Assembly (NCBI RefSeq): GCF_017654485.1
Contig: NZ_CP061092.1
Coordinates: 62,001-126,000 of the forward strand
Direction of reading: 5' to 3'
DNA length: 64,000 nucleotides
Source: Roseomonas marmotae
GTDB taxonomy: Bacteria > Pseudomonadota > Alphaproteobacteria > Acetobacterales > Acetobacteraceae
The notes beneath the pieces were generated by a model. The model was given only the letters and a program-made list of their open reading frames with translations, did no database searches and was not told the DNA's origin. This document shows, piece after piece, positions 7,082-16,436 of this stretch. A program made the position numbers and the translations under genes. Within the stretch, counting starts at the first letter, position 1. Each line of letters begins with the position of its first letter.

Positions 7082-8164
7082 TCAGTCCAACCCCTGGATG
7101 AAGCGCATGGTGCGCTCCCGTGCCTCGTTATCGGTGAACTGCTGGGGCGGCGACTTCATGAAATAGCTGGAAGGACCTGTCAGCGCGCCGCCGATGCCAC
7201 GGTCGAGCGCCAGCTTGGCGCAGCGCACCGCGTCGATGACGATGCCGGCGGAATTCGGCGAGTCCCAGACCTCAAGCTTCAGCTCCAGGTTCAGCGGCAT
7301 GCCACCGAAGCTGGTACCCTCGATGCGGATCTGCGCCCATTTCCGGTCGGTCAGCCAGGGCACGAAGTCGCTCGGGCCAACATGGACATTGTCGGCTGGC
7401 AGCGGGGTGTCGAACTGACTGGTCACGGCCTGCGTCTTGGAGATCTTCTTGGACTCCAGGCGTTCGCGCTCCAGCATGTTCTTGAAATCGGCATTGCCGC
7501 CGAAATTCAGTTGGTAGGTGCGGTCGATGCGCACGCCGCGCTCGCGGAAGAGGTTCGCCAGCACGCGGTGCACGATGGTGGCACCGACCTGACTTTTGAT
7601 ATCATCGCCGATGATCGGCAGCCCGCGCTCGGAAAAGCGCCGCTGCCAGGACGGATCGGAAGCGATGAAGACGGGGATGCAGTTGACGAAGGCGCAACCG
7701 GCCTTCAGCGCCTGCTCGGCATAGAACTCCGAGGCATGCTGCGAGCCCACCGGCAGATAGGACACCAGGACATCCGTCCGGCTGCGGCGCAGCACCTCCG
7801 CCACATCGGTCACGGGGTCTTCGGCTTCCTCGATCTCCTGCCGCAGATAGTGGCCCAGGCCATCCAGCGTCGGGCCGCGATGCACCGTCACGCCGCTTCG
7901 CCGCAGTTCGGCGAAAATCTGCGTGTTGTTCGGCGGTGCCGCCAGGGCCTCCGAGAGATCCCGCCCGACCTTGGCCGCCGTGACATCAAAGGCGGAAGCG
8001 ATCTCGATATCGCGCACGCGGTAGCCACCGAGATCGGCATGCATCAGCCCCGGCGGAGGCTCATTCGCTGCGGCATCCCGGTAATAGGTGAGCCCCTGGA
8101 CGAAGGAGGAAGCGCAGTTGCCGACGCCGACCACACCGACGCGAAGTGATGCTGAACCCGACAC
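7082..8164 (-). CDS. ino1: inositol-3-phosphate synthase
   Basis: The 360-residue enzyme belongs to the myo-inositol-1-phosphate synthase family, which converts glucose-6-phosphate to inositol-3-phosphate using NAD. It opens with the dinucleotide-binding segment [17 protein letters not shown], and contains [25 protein letters not shown] and [12 protein letters not shown], characteristic of the actinobacterial/archaeal-type short synthases. It is the first gene of the minus-strand operon and starts at the divergent promoter region 8165-8600. It would supply inositol to the adjacent glycosyltransferases. Confidence 0.92.
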   Translation of the reverse strand: MSGSASLRVGVVGVGNCASSFVQGLTYYRDAAANEPPPGLMHADLGGYRVRDIEIASAFDVTAAKVGRDLSEALAAPPNNTQIFAELRRSGVTVHRGPTLDGLGHYLRQEIEEAEDPVTDVAEVLRRSRTDVLVSYLPVGSQHASEFYAEQALKAGCAFVNCIPVFIASDPSWQRRFSERGLPIIGDDIKSQVGATIVHRVLANLFRERGVRIDRTYQLNFGGNADFKNMLERERLESKKISKTQAVTSQFDTPLPADNVHVGPSDFVPWLTDRKWAQIRIEGTSFGGMPLNLELKLEVWDSPNSAGIVIDAVRCAKLALDRGIGGALTGPSSYFMKSPPQQFTDNEARERTMRFIQGLD

Positions 8165-8600
8165 GACACCTCCATCCCGACTCTTTGGTATGCTTGCCGT
8201 GCGCCCGATCCTGTGGCGTGATTTCCGCAGTAGCGCGGCCCAGGTGCAGCTTTCAACGACGGCGCGGCATCTAAGTTGATCCTGCCGTTGATAATATTTT
8301 GATTCCCCGTCACGTCTGGTCGTTTCTTGCCTGGAGAAACACGGCCGCTACGCTTCGAGCACAACTTCGTGCCTTCCATTGGTCCGTCGGATCACGACCA
8401 AGTGATCCCATGGGTCCTTATGCTTTCCTGCAACCTGGCGGGAACTGCCTGTGGAATTGCTAACTCCTGCGAAACCATGGCTATGCAGTAACGTTCTGAT
8501 TTGGGATCATCTTCTACTTACCTACTCCGCCGGGTTCCACGTGCGGATGGGATTCATCACCGTGCCCGCTGTAACGGGCGCCTGCCACAAGGGCTAGTGC
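8165..8600. other. divergent regulatory region between ino1 and the SDR operon
   Basis: This 436-bp interval separates the two arms of the cluster and must hold both promoters. The most AT-rich patch is around 8275-8305, with GATAATATT. No ORF with a convincing product is present and I could not place a confident sigma70 or ECF promoter pair. Its length leaves room for regulator sites. Confidence 0.5.
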
Positions 8601-9713
8601 ATGAAAGAAACCATCCTGATCACCGGTGGTGCGGGTTTCATTGGCAGTCATGTGGCACGGGCTCTTCTGGAGCGAGGGTACAAGGTCAGGGTCATCGATA
8701 GTCTGATTGATCAGGTTCATAATGGCCGTGGCCCGACTCTGCTGGCCCCCGAGGTCGAGTTCATCAAGGGTGACGTGCGGGACGAGGGCGCCTTGTCCCA
8801 GGCGCTGGAAGGTGTTGGCAGCGTCATTCACCTCGCCGCCGAAGTCGGTGTCGGGCAGAGCATGTATGCGATCGACCGTTATGTGTCGGTCAATGAACTC
8901 GGCACCGCGACGCTGTTCCAGCAACTGATCCGCCGCCCCGTGCGCCGCGTCGTCGTCGCCTCCTCGATGAGCATCTATGGCGAGGGGCTCTATCGCGACG
9001 CCGATGGCCGCCTCCATGAGGATGTGCTGCGCGCCCCGCGGCGCGATGCCTCGGCGGGGTGGGATCCGCTCGACCCTCTCGGGCGGCCGCTGCTGCCGGT
9101 GCCGACGCCGGAAGGCAAACGACCGCAGCTCGCCTCCGTCTATGCCATCAATAAGTATATGCAGGAGCGGATGACGCTGACCGTGGCGCCCGCCTATGGA
9201 ATGGAAGGCGTCGCCCTGCGGCTCTGGAATGCCTATGGGCCCGGGCAGGCGCTCTCCAACCCCTATACAGGTGTGCTGGCCATCTTCGCCGCCCGGCTGC
9301 AGAACCGGCAGCGGCCGATGGTCTTCGAGGATGGGCAGCAACGGCGCGACTTCGTTCATGTCGGCGATGTGGCGCGAGCCTTCATGCTCGCGCTGGAGCA
9401 TCCCCGCGCGGCAGGGCAGGTCTATAATGTCGCCAGCGGCCAGGACCGCACGGTCGAGGAGGTGGCGCTGGCCCTCGCGGCGGCCATGGGCTGCCCGGAC
9501 CTGACACCCGAGATCACCGGCAAGGCCCGCAGCGGCGATATCCGTCACAACATCCCGGACATCACGCGCATTCAGAGCGAGCTGGGCTTCACCGTCGCGC
9601 GCGATTTCCAGAAGGACCTCGCCGAACTGGCGGAATGGGTGGCTGCGCAGCAGGCCGAGGACCGCGTGCTTCAGGCCCGACGCGAGCTGGAGATGCGGGG
9701 GCTGGTCGCGTGA
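8601..9713 (+). CDS. NAD-dependent epimerase/dehydratase (extended SDR)
   Basis: The 370-residue protein starts MKETILITGGAGFIGSH, the extended-SDR Rossmann motif, and carries the catalytic pair YAINK (YxxxK) with an upstream SSMSIYG serine region. RDFVHVGDVARAF and the C-terminal NVASGQDRTVEEVA match NDP-sugar 4-epimerases and dehydratases. It probably makes a nucleotide sugar for the glycosyltransferases that follow. The precise reaction cannot be read from the sequence. Its stop overlaps the GTG of the next gene (GTGA). Confidence 0.85.
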   Translation: MKETILITGGAGFIGSHVARALLERGYKVRVIDSLIDQVHNGRGPTLLAPEVEFIKGDVRDEGALSQALEGVGSVIHLAAEVGVGQSMYAIDRYVSVNELGTATLFQQLIRRPVRRVVVASSMSIYGEGLYRDADGRLHEDVLRAPRRDASAGWDPLDPLGRPLLPVPTPEGKRPQLASVYAINKYMQERMTLTVAPAYGMEGVALRLWNAYGPGQALSNPYTGVLAIFAARLQNRQRPMVFEDGQQRRDFVHVGDVARAFMLALEHPRAAGQVYNVASGQDRTVEEVALALAAAMGCPDLTPEITGKARSGDIRHNIPDITRIQSELGFTVARDFQKDLAELAEWVAAQQAEDRVLQARRELEMRGLVA

Positions 9714-10807
9714 GCGGGGCCGGCGGCGGCATGGGAAGGCCTGCTCTCACGGGGCGGCGCCCCGTCCTGGTCACAGGCGGCGCCGGCTTCATCGGCTCCA
9801 ACCTCGCCGACCGGCTGGCGCAGCAGGGGCATGACGTGCTGGTCTTCGATGCCCTGGCTCGCCCTGGCGTCGAGGCCAACTTGGCCTGGCTGCAACAGCG
9901 CCATCCCGCCCGCATTTCCACGATGGTCGCCGATATCCGCGATGCCGCCGCCGTGGAGGAGGCGCTGCGCGACGCACAGGTCGTCTTCCATCTGGCGGGT
10001 CAGGTGGCGGTGACCACCAGCCTGGTGGCGCCGCAGGATGATTTCGACATCAACCTGCGCGGCACCTTCATGCTGCTGGAGGGGCTGCGGCGGCGCGGGG
10101 GCGGGGTACCGCTGGTCTTCGCCAGCACCAACAAGGTCTATGGCAATCTCGGCGATGTCGCGCTGGAGCAGGTCGGCGAATGCTATGTGCCGTCCGATCC
10201 GGCGGTCCGAGCTTCCGGCATCGGCGAGGCCCGGCCGCTCGATTTCCACACGCCCTATGGCTGCTCGAAGGGTGCGGCGGACCAGTATGTGCTGGATTTC
10301 GACCGCAGCTTCGGCGTGCCGACGGTCGTGCTGCGGATGAGCTGCATCTACGGCCAGCGCCAGATGGGAACCGAGGACCAGGGTTGGGTCGCGCATTTCC
10401 TGATCCGCGCCCTGAAGGGCGAGCCGATCAGCATCTTCGGCGATGGCCGCCAGGTGCGCGACGTGCTGCAGGTGGATGACGCGGTCAGGGCCTATCTGAA
10501 CGCCTGGGGCCGCATCGGCACGGTGCATGGCCGGGCCTTCAATCTCGGCGGCGGGCCCGGCAATGCCATCAGCCTGCGGCAGCTTGTCGCGGCGATCGAG
10601 GAACTGCTCGGCCGCCGGGTCGAGCTGCAATTTGCCGACTGGCGGGCAGGGGACCAGCGCTACTACGTCTCCGACACCCGCGCCACGCGGCTTGAGCTGG
10701 GGCTGGCGGAGCCGACATCCTGGCGCGCGGGCGTCGCGGCGCTGGCCCAGTGGCTGGAGAGGGAAGGGGGGCTGCAGGCCGCGACCAAGCTGGAGGCCCT
10801 GACGTGA
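9710..10807 (+). CDS. NAD-dependent epimerase, CDP-paratose 2-epimerase-like SDR
   Basis: This extended SDR has VLVTGGAGFIGSNLADRL, STNKVYGN, a catalytic YGCSK motif and VLRMSCIYGQRQMGTEDQGW, which recalls CDP-paratose/tyvelose 2-epimerases (RfbE). The GTG at 9710 overlaps the preceding stop and gives 365 residues. An ATG at 9731 is the alternative. The frame is open upstream to 9635, but that part overlaps the previous gene and is Gly/Arg-rich shadow sequence. The gene is the second of a co-transcribed series and probably makes a second nucleotide sugar. Confidence 0.83.
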   Translation: MSGAGGGMGRPALTGRRPVLVTGGAGFIGSNLADRLAQQGHDVLVFDALARPGVEANLAWLQQRHPARISTMVADIRDAAAVEEALRDAQVVFHLAGQVAVTTSLVAPQDDFDINLRGTFMLLEGLRRRGGGVPLVFASTNKVYGNLGDVALEQVGECYVPSDPAVRASGIGEARPLDFHTPYGCSKGAADQYVLDFDRSFGVPTVVLRMSCIYGQRQMGTEDQGWVAHFLIRALKGEPISIFGDGRQVRDVLQVDDAVRAYLNAWGRIGTVHGRAFNLGGGPGNAISLRQLVAAIEELLGRRVELQFADWRAGDQRYYVSDTRATRLELGLAEPTSWRAGVAALAQWLEREGGLQAATKLEALT

Positions 10808-10858
10808 GGAGGCCTCCGCCCCCCTGCGCCGCCACGCATACTCAACGCCGGGTGCGGT

Positions 10859-11989
10859 ATGTCGGCGCCCTCGACTGAACCCGCCGGACAGCCGCGGATC
10901 TTCCTGACCACCGACGCTGTCGGCGGCGTCTGGACCTATGCCCTGGACCTGGCGCGGGGATCGTCGGCGCGTGGTATGGCCATCACCCTGGCCGTGCTGG
11001 GTCCGCCTGCCAGCCCCGCGCAGATGGCCGAGGCAGGCTCCATTCCCGGCTGCCGTCTGCTGCCGACAGGACTCCCGCTGGACTGGGCGGGCGCCGATGC
11101 CGCCACTCTGCGGGCCGCCGGACGGGCCCTGGCCGCTCTGGCGGCCGAGGAGGGCGCGGAGCTGGTGCATCTGAACAGCCCGGCCCTGGCGGCCCATGCC
11201 GGCTTCGCCGCGCCGCTGGTCATCGGCTGCCATTCCTGCGTCGCCACCTGGTGGCATACCGTGCGCGGTACCGCGCTGCCGCCCGACTTTGCCTGGCAGA
11301 GAGATCTGGTGGCCGCGGGCTATCACGCCGCGAAGCTTCTGGTGGCGCCGAGCGCGTCTTTCGCGCGGATGACAGAGCGGCTTTACGACCTGCCGGTGCC
11401 GCCGCGCGTCGTCCATAACGGCCGCGCTGCCCGTAGTCCCACGCCGGCGGCAGCCTCGCGCGAGGGCATCCTCGCCGCGGGCCGGCTCTGGGACGAGGCG
11501 AAGAACATCGCCCTGCTGGACCGCATCGCGCCCCGCCTCGCCATACCGATCGAGGTGGCGGGGCCGCTGGTCGCCCCGCATGGCGGTACGGCCAGACTGA
11601 CGAAGCTGCGCCATCTCGGCCTGCTGGGCGCCGAGGAGATGGCCCACCGCTTCGCCGCCGCCGGCATCTTCGTCTCGCCCGCCCGCTACGAGCCCTTCGG
11701 CCTGGCGGTGCTGGAGGCGGCGCAGGCCGGCTGCGCCCTGCTGCTCTCGGATATCCCCTCCTTCCGCGAGATCTGGGGCGATGCCGCCGATTACGCGGCC
11801 CCGGATGACGAGGCCGGGTTCCTGGAGGGGCTGCACCGCCTCTCGGCCGATGCGGCCCTGCGCGCCCGGCGTGGCGCCGCGGCGCAGCAGCGCGCCGCCC
11901 GCTACAGCGGGGACGCCATGGTGGAGGGCATGATCGCGCTCTACCGCGACATGCTGCCGCAACGCATTCGCCTGGAGGCCGCCGCGTGA
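10859..11989 (+). CDS. glycosyltransferase family 4
   Basis: The 376-residue GT-B protein begins IFLTTDAVGGVWTYALDLAR, the GT4 N-terminal glycine-rich loop. Its C-terminal domain has GILAAGRLWDEAKN and the retaining EX7E motif region SPARYEPFGLAVLEAAQAG. It transfers a sugar from a nucleotide donor to an unknown acceptor in the cytoplasm. It follows the epimerases after a 51-base gap and overlaps the first CgeB-type gene by a GTGA junction. Confidence 0.87.
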   Translation: MSAPSTEPAGQPRIFLTTDAVGGVWTYALDLARGSSARGMAITLAVLGPPASPAQMAEAGSIPGCRLLPTGLPLDWAGADAATLRAAGRALAALAAEEGAELVHLNSPALAAHAGFAAPLVIGCHSCVATWWHTVRGTALPPDFAWQRDLVAAGYHAAKLLVAPSASFARMTERLYDLPVPPRVVHNGRAARSPTPAAASREGILAAGRLWDEAKNIALLDRIAPRLAIPIEVAGPLVAPHGGTARLTKLRHLGLLGAEEMAHRFAAAGIFVSPARYEPFGLAVLEAAQAGCALLLSDIPSFREIWGDAADYAAPDDEAGFLEGLHRLSADAALRARRGAAAQQRAARYSGDAMVEGMIALYRDMLPQRIRLEAAA

Positions 11990-13098
11990 AGCTGGTCTAT
12001 TTTACGCATTCCCTCGGTTCCTGCTGGAACCATGGCAACGCGCATTTCCTGCGCGGGGTGCTGCGCGAATTCATCCATCGCGGTGACGAAGTCCTGGCCA
12101 TGGAGCCAGCCGGCGCCTGGAGCCTGGCGAATCTACTGCAGGACCACGGGCCCGCCGGGTTGGAAGCCTATCATTCCGCCTATCCCGAGTTGAGTTCGCG
12201 GCGCTTCGACAACTTCACGGCCTGCGAGGCCGCGGTCGAGGATGCCGATCTCGTCATCGTGCATGAATGGAACGAGCCGGCGCTGGTCGAGGCCCTGGGC
12301 AGGCTGCGCCGGCAGGGCGGGCGCTTCACGCTCCTGTTCCACGATACCCATCACCGCGCTGTCTCCGACCCCGGTGCCATCCGCGCCTTCGACCTCGATG
12401 GTTATGACGGCGTGCTGGCCTTCGGCGAGGCGCTGGCGGAAGTCTATCGCCGCTGGGGCTGGGGCGGACGTGTCTGGACCTGGCATGAGGCCGCCGATAC
12501 CCGCCATTTCCGCCCGCCGGCCCAGGAAGGCCCGCGCGAGGGATTGGTCTGGATCGGCAACTGGGGCGATGGCGAGCGCAGCGAGGAAATTGAATCCATG
12601 CTGCTGCGCCCGGCGCGGGATGCCGGCCTGCCGCTCGACATTCATGGGGTACGCTATCCCGAGGAAGCGCTGGTCACCCTGCGTGGCTATGGCGTGGCTT
12701 TCAAGGGGTGGTTGCCGAATGCCCGCGCCCCTGAGGTCTTCGCGCGGCATCTGGCCACGGTGCATGTGCCCCGGCGCTTCTATGTGACGATGCTGCCGGG
12801 CATCCCGACCATCCGTGTCTTCGAGGCGCTGGCCTGCGGCATTCCGCTGCTCTCCGCCCCTTGGCGGGACAGCGAGAATCTCTTCCGCCCTGGCGAGGAC
12901 TTCCTCTTCGCCGCCGACGATGCAGAAATGACTGCGCATCTGCGGGCCCTCCGGCACGATCCGGCGCTGCGCGCCTCGCTGGCCAGGAAGGGGCTGGAAA
13001 CCATCCGCAGCCGCCATAGCTGCGCGCACCGGATGCGGGAACTGCTGAACATTCTGGCCCAGCTGCGGCCCGGGGCCCTGGTGGAGACTGCCGCATGA
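11986..13098 (+). CDS. CgeB-family glycosyltransferase 1
   Basis: The 370-residue protein opens MKLVYFTHSLGSCWNHGNAHFLRG and ends with GIPTIRVFEALACGIPLLSAPW and LFRPGEDFL, the C-terminal GT-B donor-site pattern of CgeB-type proteins (glycosyltransferase family 1-like). CgeB was first known from Bacillus spore-coat maturation, but homologues occur widely in glycan clusters. The GTG start at 11986 overlaps the previous stop. It is the first of three adjacent paralogous genes. Confidence 0.82.
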   Translation: MKLVYFTHSLGSCWNHGNAHFLRGVLREFIHRGDEVLAMEPAGAWSLANLLQDHGPAGLEAYHSAYPELSSRRFDNFTACEAAVEDADLVIVHEWNEPALVEALGRLRRQGGRFTLLFHDTHHRAVSDPGAIRAFDLDGYDGVLAFGEALAEVYRRWGWGGRVWTWHEAADTRHFRPPAQEGPREGLVWIGNWGDGERSEEIESMLLRPARDAGLPLDIHGVRYPEEALVTLRGYGVAFKGWLPNARAPEVFARHLATVHVPRRFYVTMLPGIPTIRVFEALACGIPLLSAPWRDSENLFRPGEDFLFAADDAEMTAHLRALRHDPALRASLARKGLETIRSRHSCAHRMRELLNILAQLRPGALVETAA

Positions 13099-14198
13099 AG
13101 ATTGCCTTCTTTGGTTCCAGCCTGCTGTCCTCCTACTGGAACGGCGCGGCGACCTATTATCGCGGCCTGTTGCGGGATCTCGCCGGCCGTGGCTACGACA
13201 TCACCTTCTTCGAGCCCGATGCCTTCGACCGGCAGAAGCACCGCGATATCGAACCGCCGGACTGGGCACGCGTCGTCGTCTATGACGCGACGGAAGCGGC
13301 GCTGCGCGAGGTCATCTCTCGCGCGGCTGAAGCCGATGTGGTGGTGAAGGCGAGCGGCGTCGGCGTCTTCGATGAGGAATTGCTGGAAGGCGTGGTGCGC
13401 GCGGCGCGGCCCGGCGCCATCCGCATCTTCTGGGATGTCGATGCGCCGGCGACGCTGGCCGAGATCGCCGGTTCGCCCGAGCATGTATTGCGCCGCGTGC
13501 TGCCGAAGCTTGATTTCGTGCTGACCTATGGCGGCGGCCCGCCGGTGGTCGAGGCCTATACCGGCTTCGGCGCGCGGCGCTGCCTGCCCATCTACAATGC
13601 GCTGGACGCGGAGACGCATCACCCCGTCCCACGCGACCGCCGCTTCGCCGCCGACCTCGCTTTCCTGGGCAACCGGCTGCCGGACCGCGAGCAGCGTGTC
13701 GAGACCTTCTTCCTGGATGCCGCCGACCGGCTGCCGGGGCGGGACTTCCTGATCGGCGGCAATGGCTGGGAGAGCAAGCCGATGCCGCCGAATGTGCGGC
13801 ATATCGGCCATGTCTATACACGCGACCACAACGCCTTCAACTGCTCGCCCCTCGCGGTGCTGAACATCGCCCGCGACAGCATGGCCTCCACCGGCTACTC
13901 GCCGGCCACCCGCGTCTTCGAGGCCTGCGGCGCGGGCGCCTGCCTGATGACCGATGCCTGGGTCGGTCTGGAGATGTTCCTGAAGGAAGGCGAGGAAGTG
14001 CTGGTGGCGCGCGACGGGCAGGACGTCGCCGAGCAGCTTGCGGCGCTGACCCCCATGCGCGCGCGTGCCATCGGCGAGGCCGGGCGCAGGCGCATCCTGG
14101 CGGGGCATACCTACGCCATTCGTGGCGCCGAGGTGGATGCGCTGCTGCGGCGCCAGGCCGAAGCCCTGCGCGATGGCGTGGCCGAGAGCGTCATGTGA
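13095..14198 (+). CDS. CgeB-family glycosyltransferase 2
   Basis: The 367-residue protein begins MKIAFFGSSLLSSYWNGAATYYRG, carries RIFWDVDAPATLAEI and LTYGGGPPVVEAY in the middle, and ends with GYSPATRVFEACGAGACLMTD and FLKEGEEVLVARD. The last two are the diagnostic CgeB C-terminal segments. ATGA coupling joins it to both neighbours. Its middle motifs are shared with the next gene (DIDTPVTLAKL, LSFTGGPTLDLL), so those two are closer to each other than to the first CgeB. Confidence 0.85.
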   Translation: MKIAFFGSSLLSSYWNGAATYYRGLLRDLAGRGYDITFFEPDAFDRQKHRDIEPPDWARVVVYDATEAALREVISRAAEADVVVKASGVGVFDEELLEGVVRAARPGAIRIFWDVDAPATLAEIAGSPEHVLRRVLPKLDFVLTYGGGPPVVEAYTGFGARRCLPIYNALDAETHHPVPRDRRFAADLAFLGNRLPDREQRVETFFLDAADRLPGRDFLIGGNGWESKPMPPNVRHIGHVYTRDHNAFNCSPLAVLNIARDSMASTGYSPATRVFEACGAGACLMTDAWVGLEMFLKEGEEVLVARDGQDVAEQLAALTPMRARAIGEAGRRRILAGHTYAIRGAEVDALLRRQAEALRDGVAESVM

Positions 14199-15364
14199 TG
14201 AAGGATGCGCCGCTCGACATCGTCGTACTCGGCCTTAGCCTCTCCTCCTCCTGGGGGAATGGCCATGCGACGACCTACCGCGCATTGCTGCGCTCGCTCG
14301 CGGCGCGCGGCCACCGCATCCTCTTCCTGGAACGCGACGTGCCTTGGTATGCCGCGCATCGCGACCTGCCGGAGCCGGATTTCTGCCGCCTCGCGCTCTA
14401 CCCGGATCTGGCCGCGCTGCGTGGCTGGTCCGATGCCGTCGCCCGGGCCGACGCGGTCATCGTCGGTTCCTATGTGCCGGAGGGTGTGGCCGTCGGCCGC
14501 TTCGTGCAGGAGACGGCGAGGGGCGTCACCGCCTTCTACGACATCGATACGCCCGTCACTCTGGCCAAGCTGCGGAACGGGGATACCGAATACCTCTCGC
14601 CGGAGCTGATCCCGGGCTACGACGTCTATCTCTCCTTCACCGGCGGGCCGACGCTCGACCTGCTGATGGAGTGTTATGGCTCGCCCGCCGCGCGGCCGCT
14701 CTACTGCTCGGTGGATGCCGGAGCTTACCGGCCCCGCGATGTCGGCTTCCGCTGGGATCTCAGCTATCTCGGCACCTATAGCTCCGACCGGCAACCGGTG
14801 CTGGAGCGGCTGCTGCTGGAGCCGGCGCGCCGCGCGCCGGAGCTGCGCTTCGTCGTCGCCGGCCCGCAATATCCGGCCGATATCGTCTGGCCCGCCAATG
14901 TGGAACGGCTGGAGCATGTGTCCCCGTCGGACCACCCGGCCTTCTACAGCGCCAGCCGATACACCCTGAACGTTACGCGCGCCGACATGGTGCAGGCCGG
15001 CTACAGCCCGAGCGTGCGGCTCTTCGAGGCCGCCGCCTGCGGCACGCCGGTCATTTCCGATATCTGGGACGGGATCGAGACGGTGCTGAGACCAGGGCGG
15101 GAGATCGTCCTGGCCCGCGACGCCGGGGCGGTGCTGGCAGTACTTCGGGAGCAGGCCCCGACGGACCGCGACTGCATGGCCCGGGCGGCGCGCAGCCGCA
15201 TCCTGGCCGAGCACACCGCCGACCACCGCGCCGTGGAACTCGTGGCGCATCTGAACGAGGCATCGGCGCGCAGGTCCACGCCTTCTCCGCAGGGGGGCTG
15301 GTCCGTGGCTTCTGCCCGTGGCGTGCTCACAGCAAAGCAGGGGGAGCTCCATGAAGAAGGCTAG
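14198..15364 (+). CDS. CgeB-family glycosyltransferase 3
   Basis: The 388-residue protein shows the same order as its neighbour: a start with LGLSLSSSWGNGHATTYRALL, then FYDIDTPVTLAKL, YLSFTGGPTLDLLME, and the C-terminal GYSPSVRLFEAAACGTPVISDIWDG with LRPGREIVLARD. The ATG at 14198 shares its A with the preceding TGA. The last 30 residues are low-complexity, and the gene overlaps the start of the following SDR by 14 bases. Confidence 0.85.
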   Translation: MKDAPLDIVVLGLSLSSSWGNGHATTYRALLRSLAARGHRILFLERDVPWYAAHRDLPEPDFCRLALYPDLAALRGWSDAVARADAVIVGSYVPEGVAVGRFVQETARGVTAFYDIDTPVTLAKLRNGDTEYLSPELIPGYDVYLSFTGGPTLDLLMECYGSPAARPLYCSVDAGAYRPRDVGFRWDLSYLGTYSSDRQPVLERLLLEPARRAPELRFVVAGPQYPADIVWPANVERLEHVSPSDHPAFYSASRYTLNVTRADMVQAGYSPSVRLFEAAACGTPVISDIWDGIETVLRPGREIVLARDAGAVLAVLREQAPTDRDCMARAARSRILAEHTADHRAVELVAHLNEASARRSTPSPQGGWSVASARGVLTAKQGELHEEG

Positions 15365-16367
15365 GACGAAGCAAGTTCTCGTGGCTGGCGGAGCGGGCTT
15401 CCTGGGGTCGCATCTCTGCGAGGCGCTGCTGGCCGATGGCGCGCAGGTCTGGTGCCTGGACAATCTGCAGACCGGCCAGAGGCGCACGCTGCGGAAGCTG
15501 GAGAACGAGCCCCGCTTTACCTTCATCGAGGGCGATGTCATCGAGCCGGTTCCGGCCCGCCAGCTGCCACGGCAACTCGATCAGGTCTTCAACCTCGCCT
15601 GCGCCGCATCCCCGGTGCAGTATCAGGCGGACCCAGAGCACACGATGCTGACCAGCGTGCTCGGCACCCGCAACCTGCTGCGGCTGGCGGAGAAGCACGG
15701 CGCACGCTTCCTGCTGACCTCCACCAGCGAGGTCTATGGCGACCCGGAGATGCATCCGCAGGCCGAAAGTTACCGCGGCAATGTCAATTGCACCGGCCCC
15801 CGCGCCTGTTACGACGAGGGCAAGCGCGCCGCCGAGGCCCTGGCCTTCGACTTCCACCGTGCCAGCCGCGCCGAGGTGCGGGTGGCCCGCATCTTCAACA
15901 CCTATGGCCCGCGCATGCGGGCCGATGACGGGCGCGTCGTCTCCAATGTCATCACCCAGGCGCTGGATGGGGTGGATATCACCGTCTATGGCGATGGCAG
16001 CCAGACGCGCTCCTTCTGCTATGTCGATGACATGGTCGACGGATTGATGCGGCTGATGGGTTACGACGGCGAGCAACCCGGCCCCGTCAATATCGGCAAT
16101 CCCGTGGAGCTGACGGTCTCCGAACTGGTGCAGCAGGTGCTGGCCCTGACCGGCTCGCGCTCCTCCGTCATGTACATGCCGCTGCCGGAGGATGACCCGC
16201 GACGCCGCCGCCCTGATATCAGCCGCGCGACAAAGCTGCTCGGCTGGTCTCCGCGCACCCCGCTCTCCGCCGGGCTGCGGGCGACGGTGGAGTGGTTCTC
16301 GGTGGTGGAGGCCGAGGTGGAGCCGGTGCGGACCGATGTGCCCGCGGCGCGTGTCCCGGCGGGCTGA
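15351..16367 (+). CDS. UDP-glucuronate decarboxylase-type SDR
   Basis: The ATG at 15351 has a strong Shine-Dalgarno (GGGGGAG) and gives 338 residues starting with VLVAGGAGFLGSHLCEALL. It carries FNLACAASPVQYQ, STSEVYGDPEMHPQ, catalytic YDEGK and ARIFNTYGPRMRADDGRVVSN, close to UDP-xylose synthase (UXS) enzymes that convert UDP-glucuronate to UDP-xylose. The assignment is by motif resemblance. It would be the third nucleotide-sugar enzyme of the operon and points to a pentose in the product. Confidence 0.85.
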   Translation: MKKARTKQVLVAGGAGFLGSHLCEALLADGAQVWCLDNLQTGQRRTLRKLENEPRFTFIEGDVIEPVPARQLPRQLDQVFNLACAASPVQYQADPEHTMLTSVLGTRNLLRLAEKHGARFLLTSTSEVYGDPEMHPQAESYRGNVNCTGPRACYDEGKRAAEALAFDFHRASRAEVRVARIFNTYGPRMRADDGRVVSNVITQALDGVDITVYGDGSQTRSFCYVDDMVDGLMRLMGYDGEQPGPVNIGNPVELTVSELVQQVLALTGSRSSVMYMPLPEDDPRRRRPDISRATKLLGWSPRTPLSAGLRATVEWFSVVEAEVEPVRTDVPAARVPAG

Positions 16368-16436
16368 AGGATCGGTTCCATTGCCCCGCTTCCGGCCACA
16401 GGCTCTACTGCGCGCCGGGTTGAGGGAGGATGAGGC

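Noticed and set aside
9671..11962. 763-codon minus-strand frame
   Set aside because: Antisense to two well-supported genes with clear SDR and GT4 motifs; composition is rich in Arg, Gln, Gly and Ala, as for shadows.
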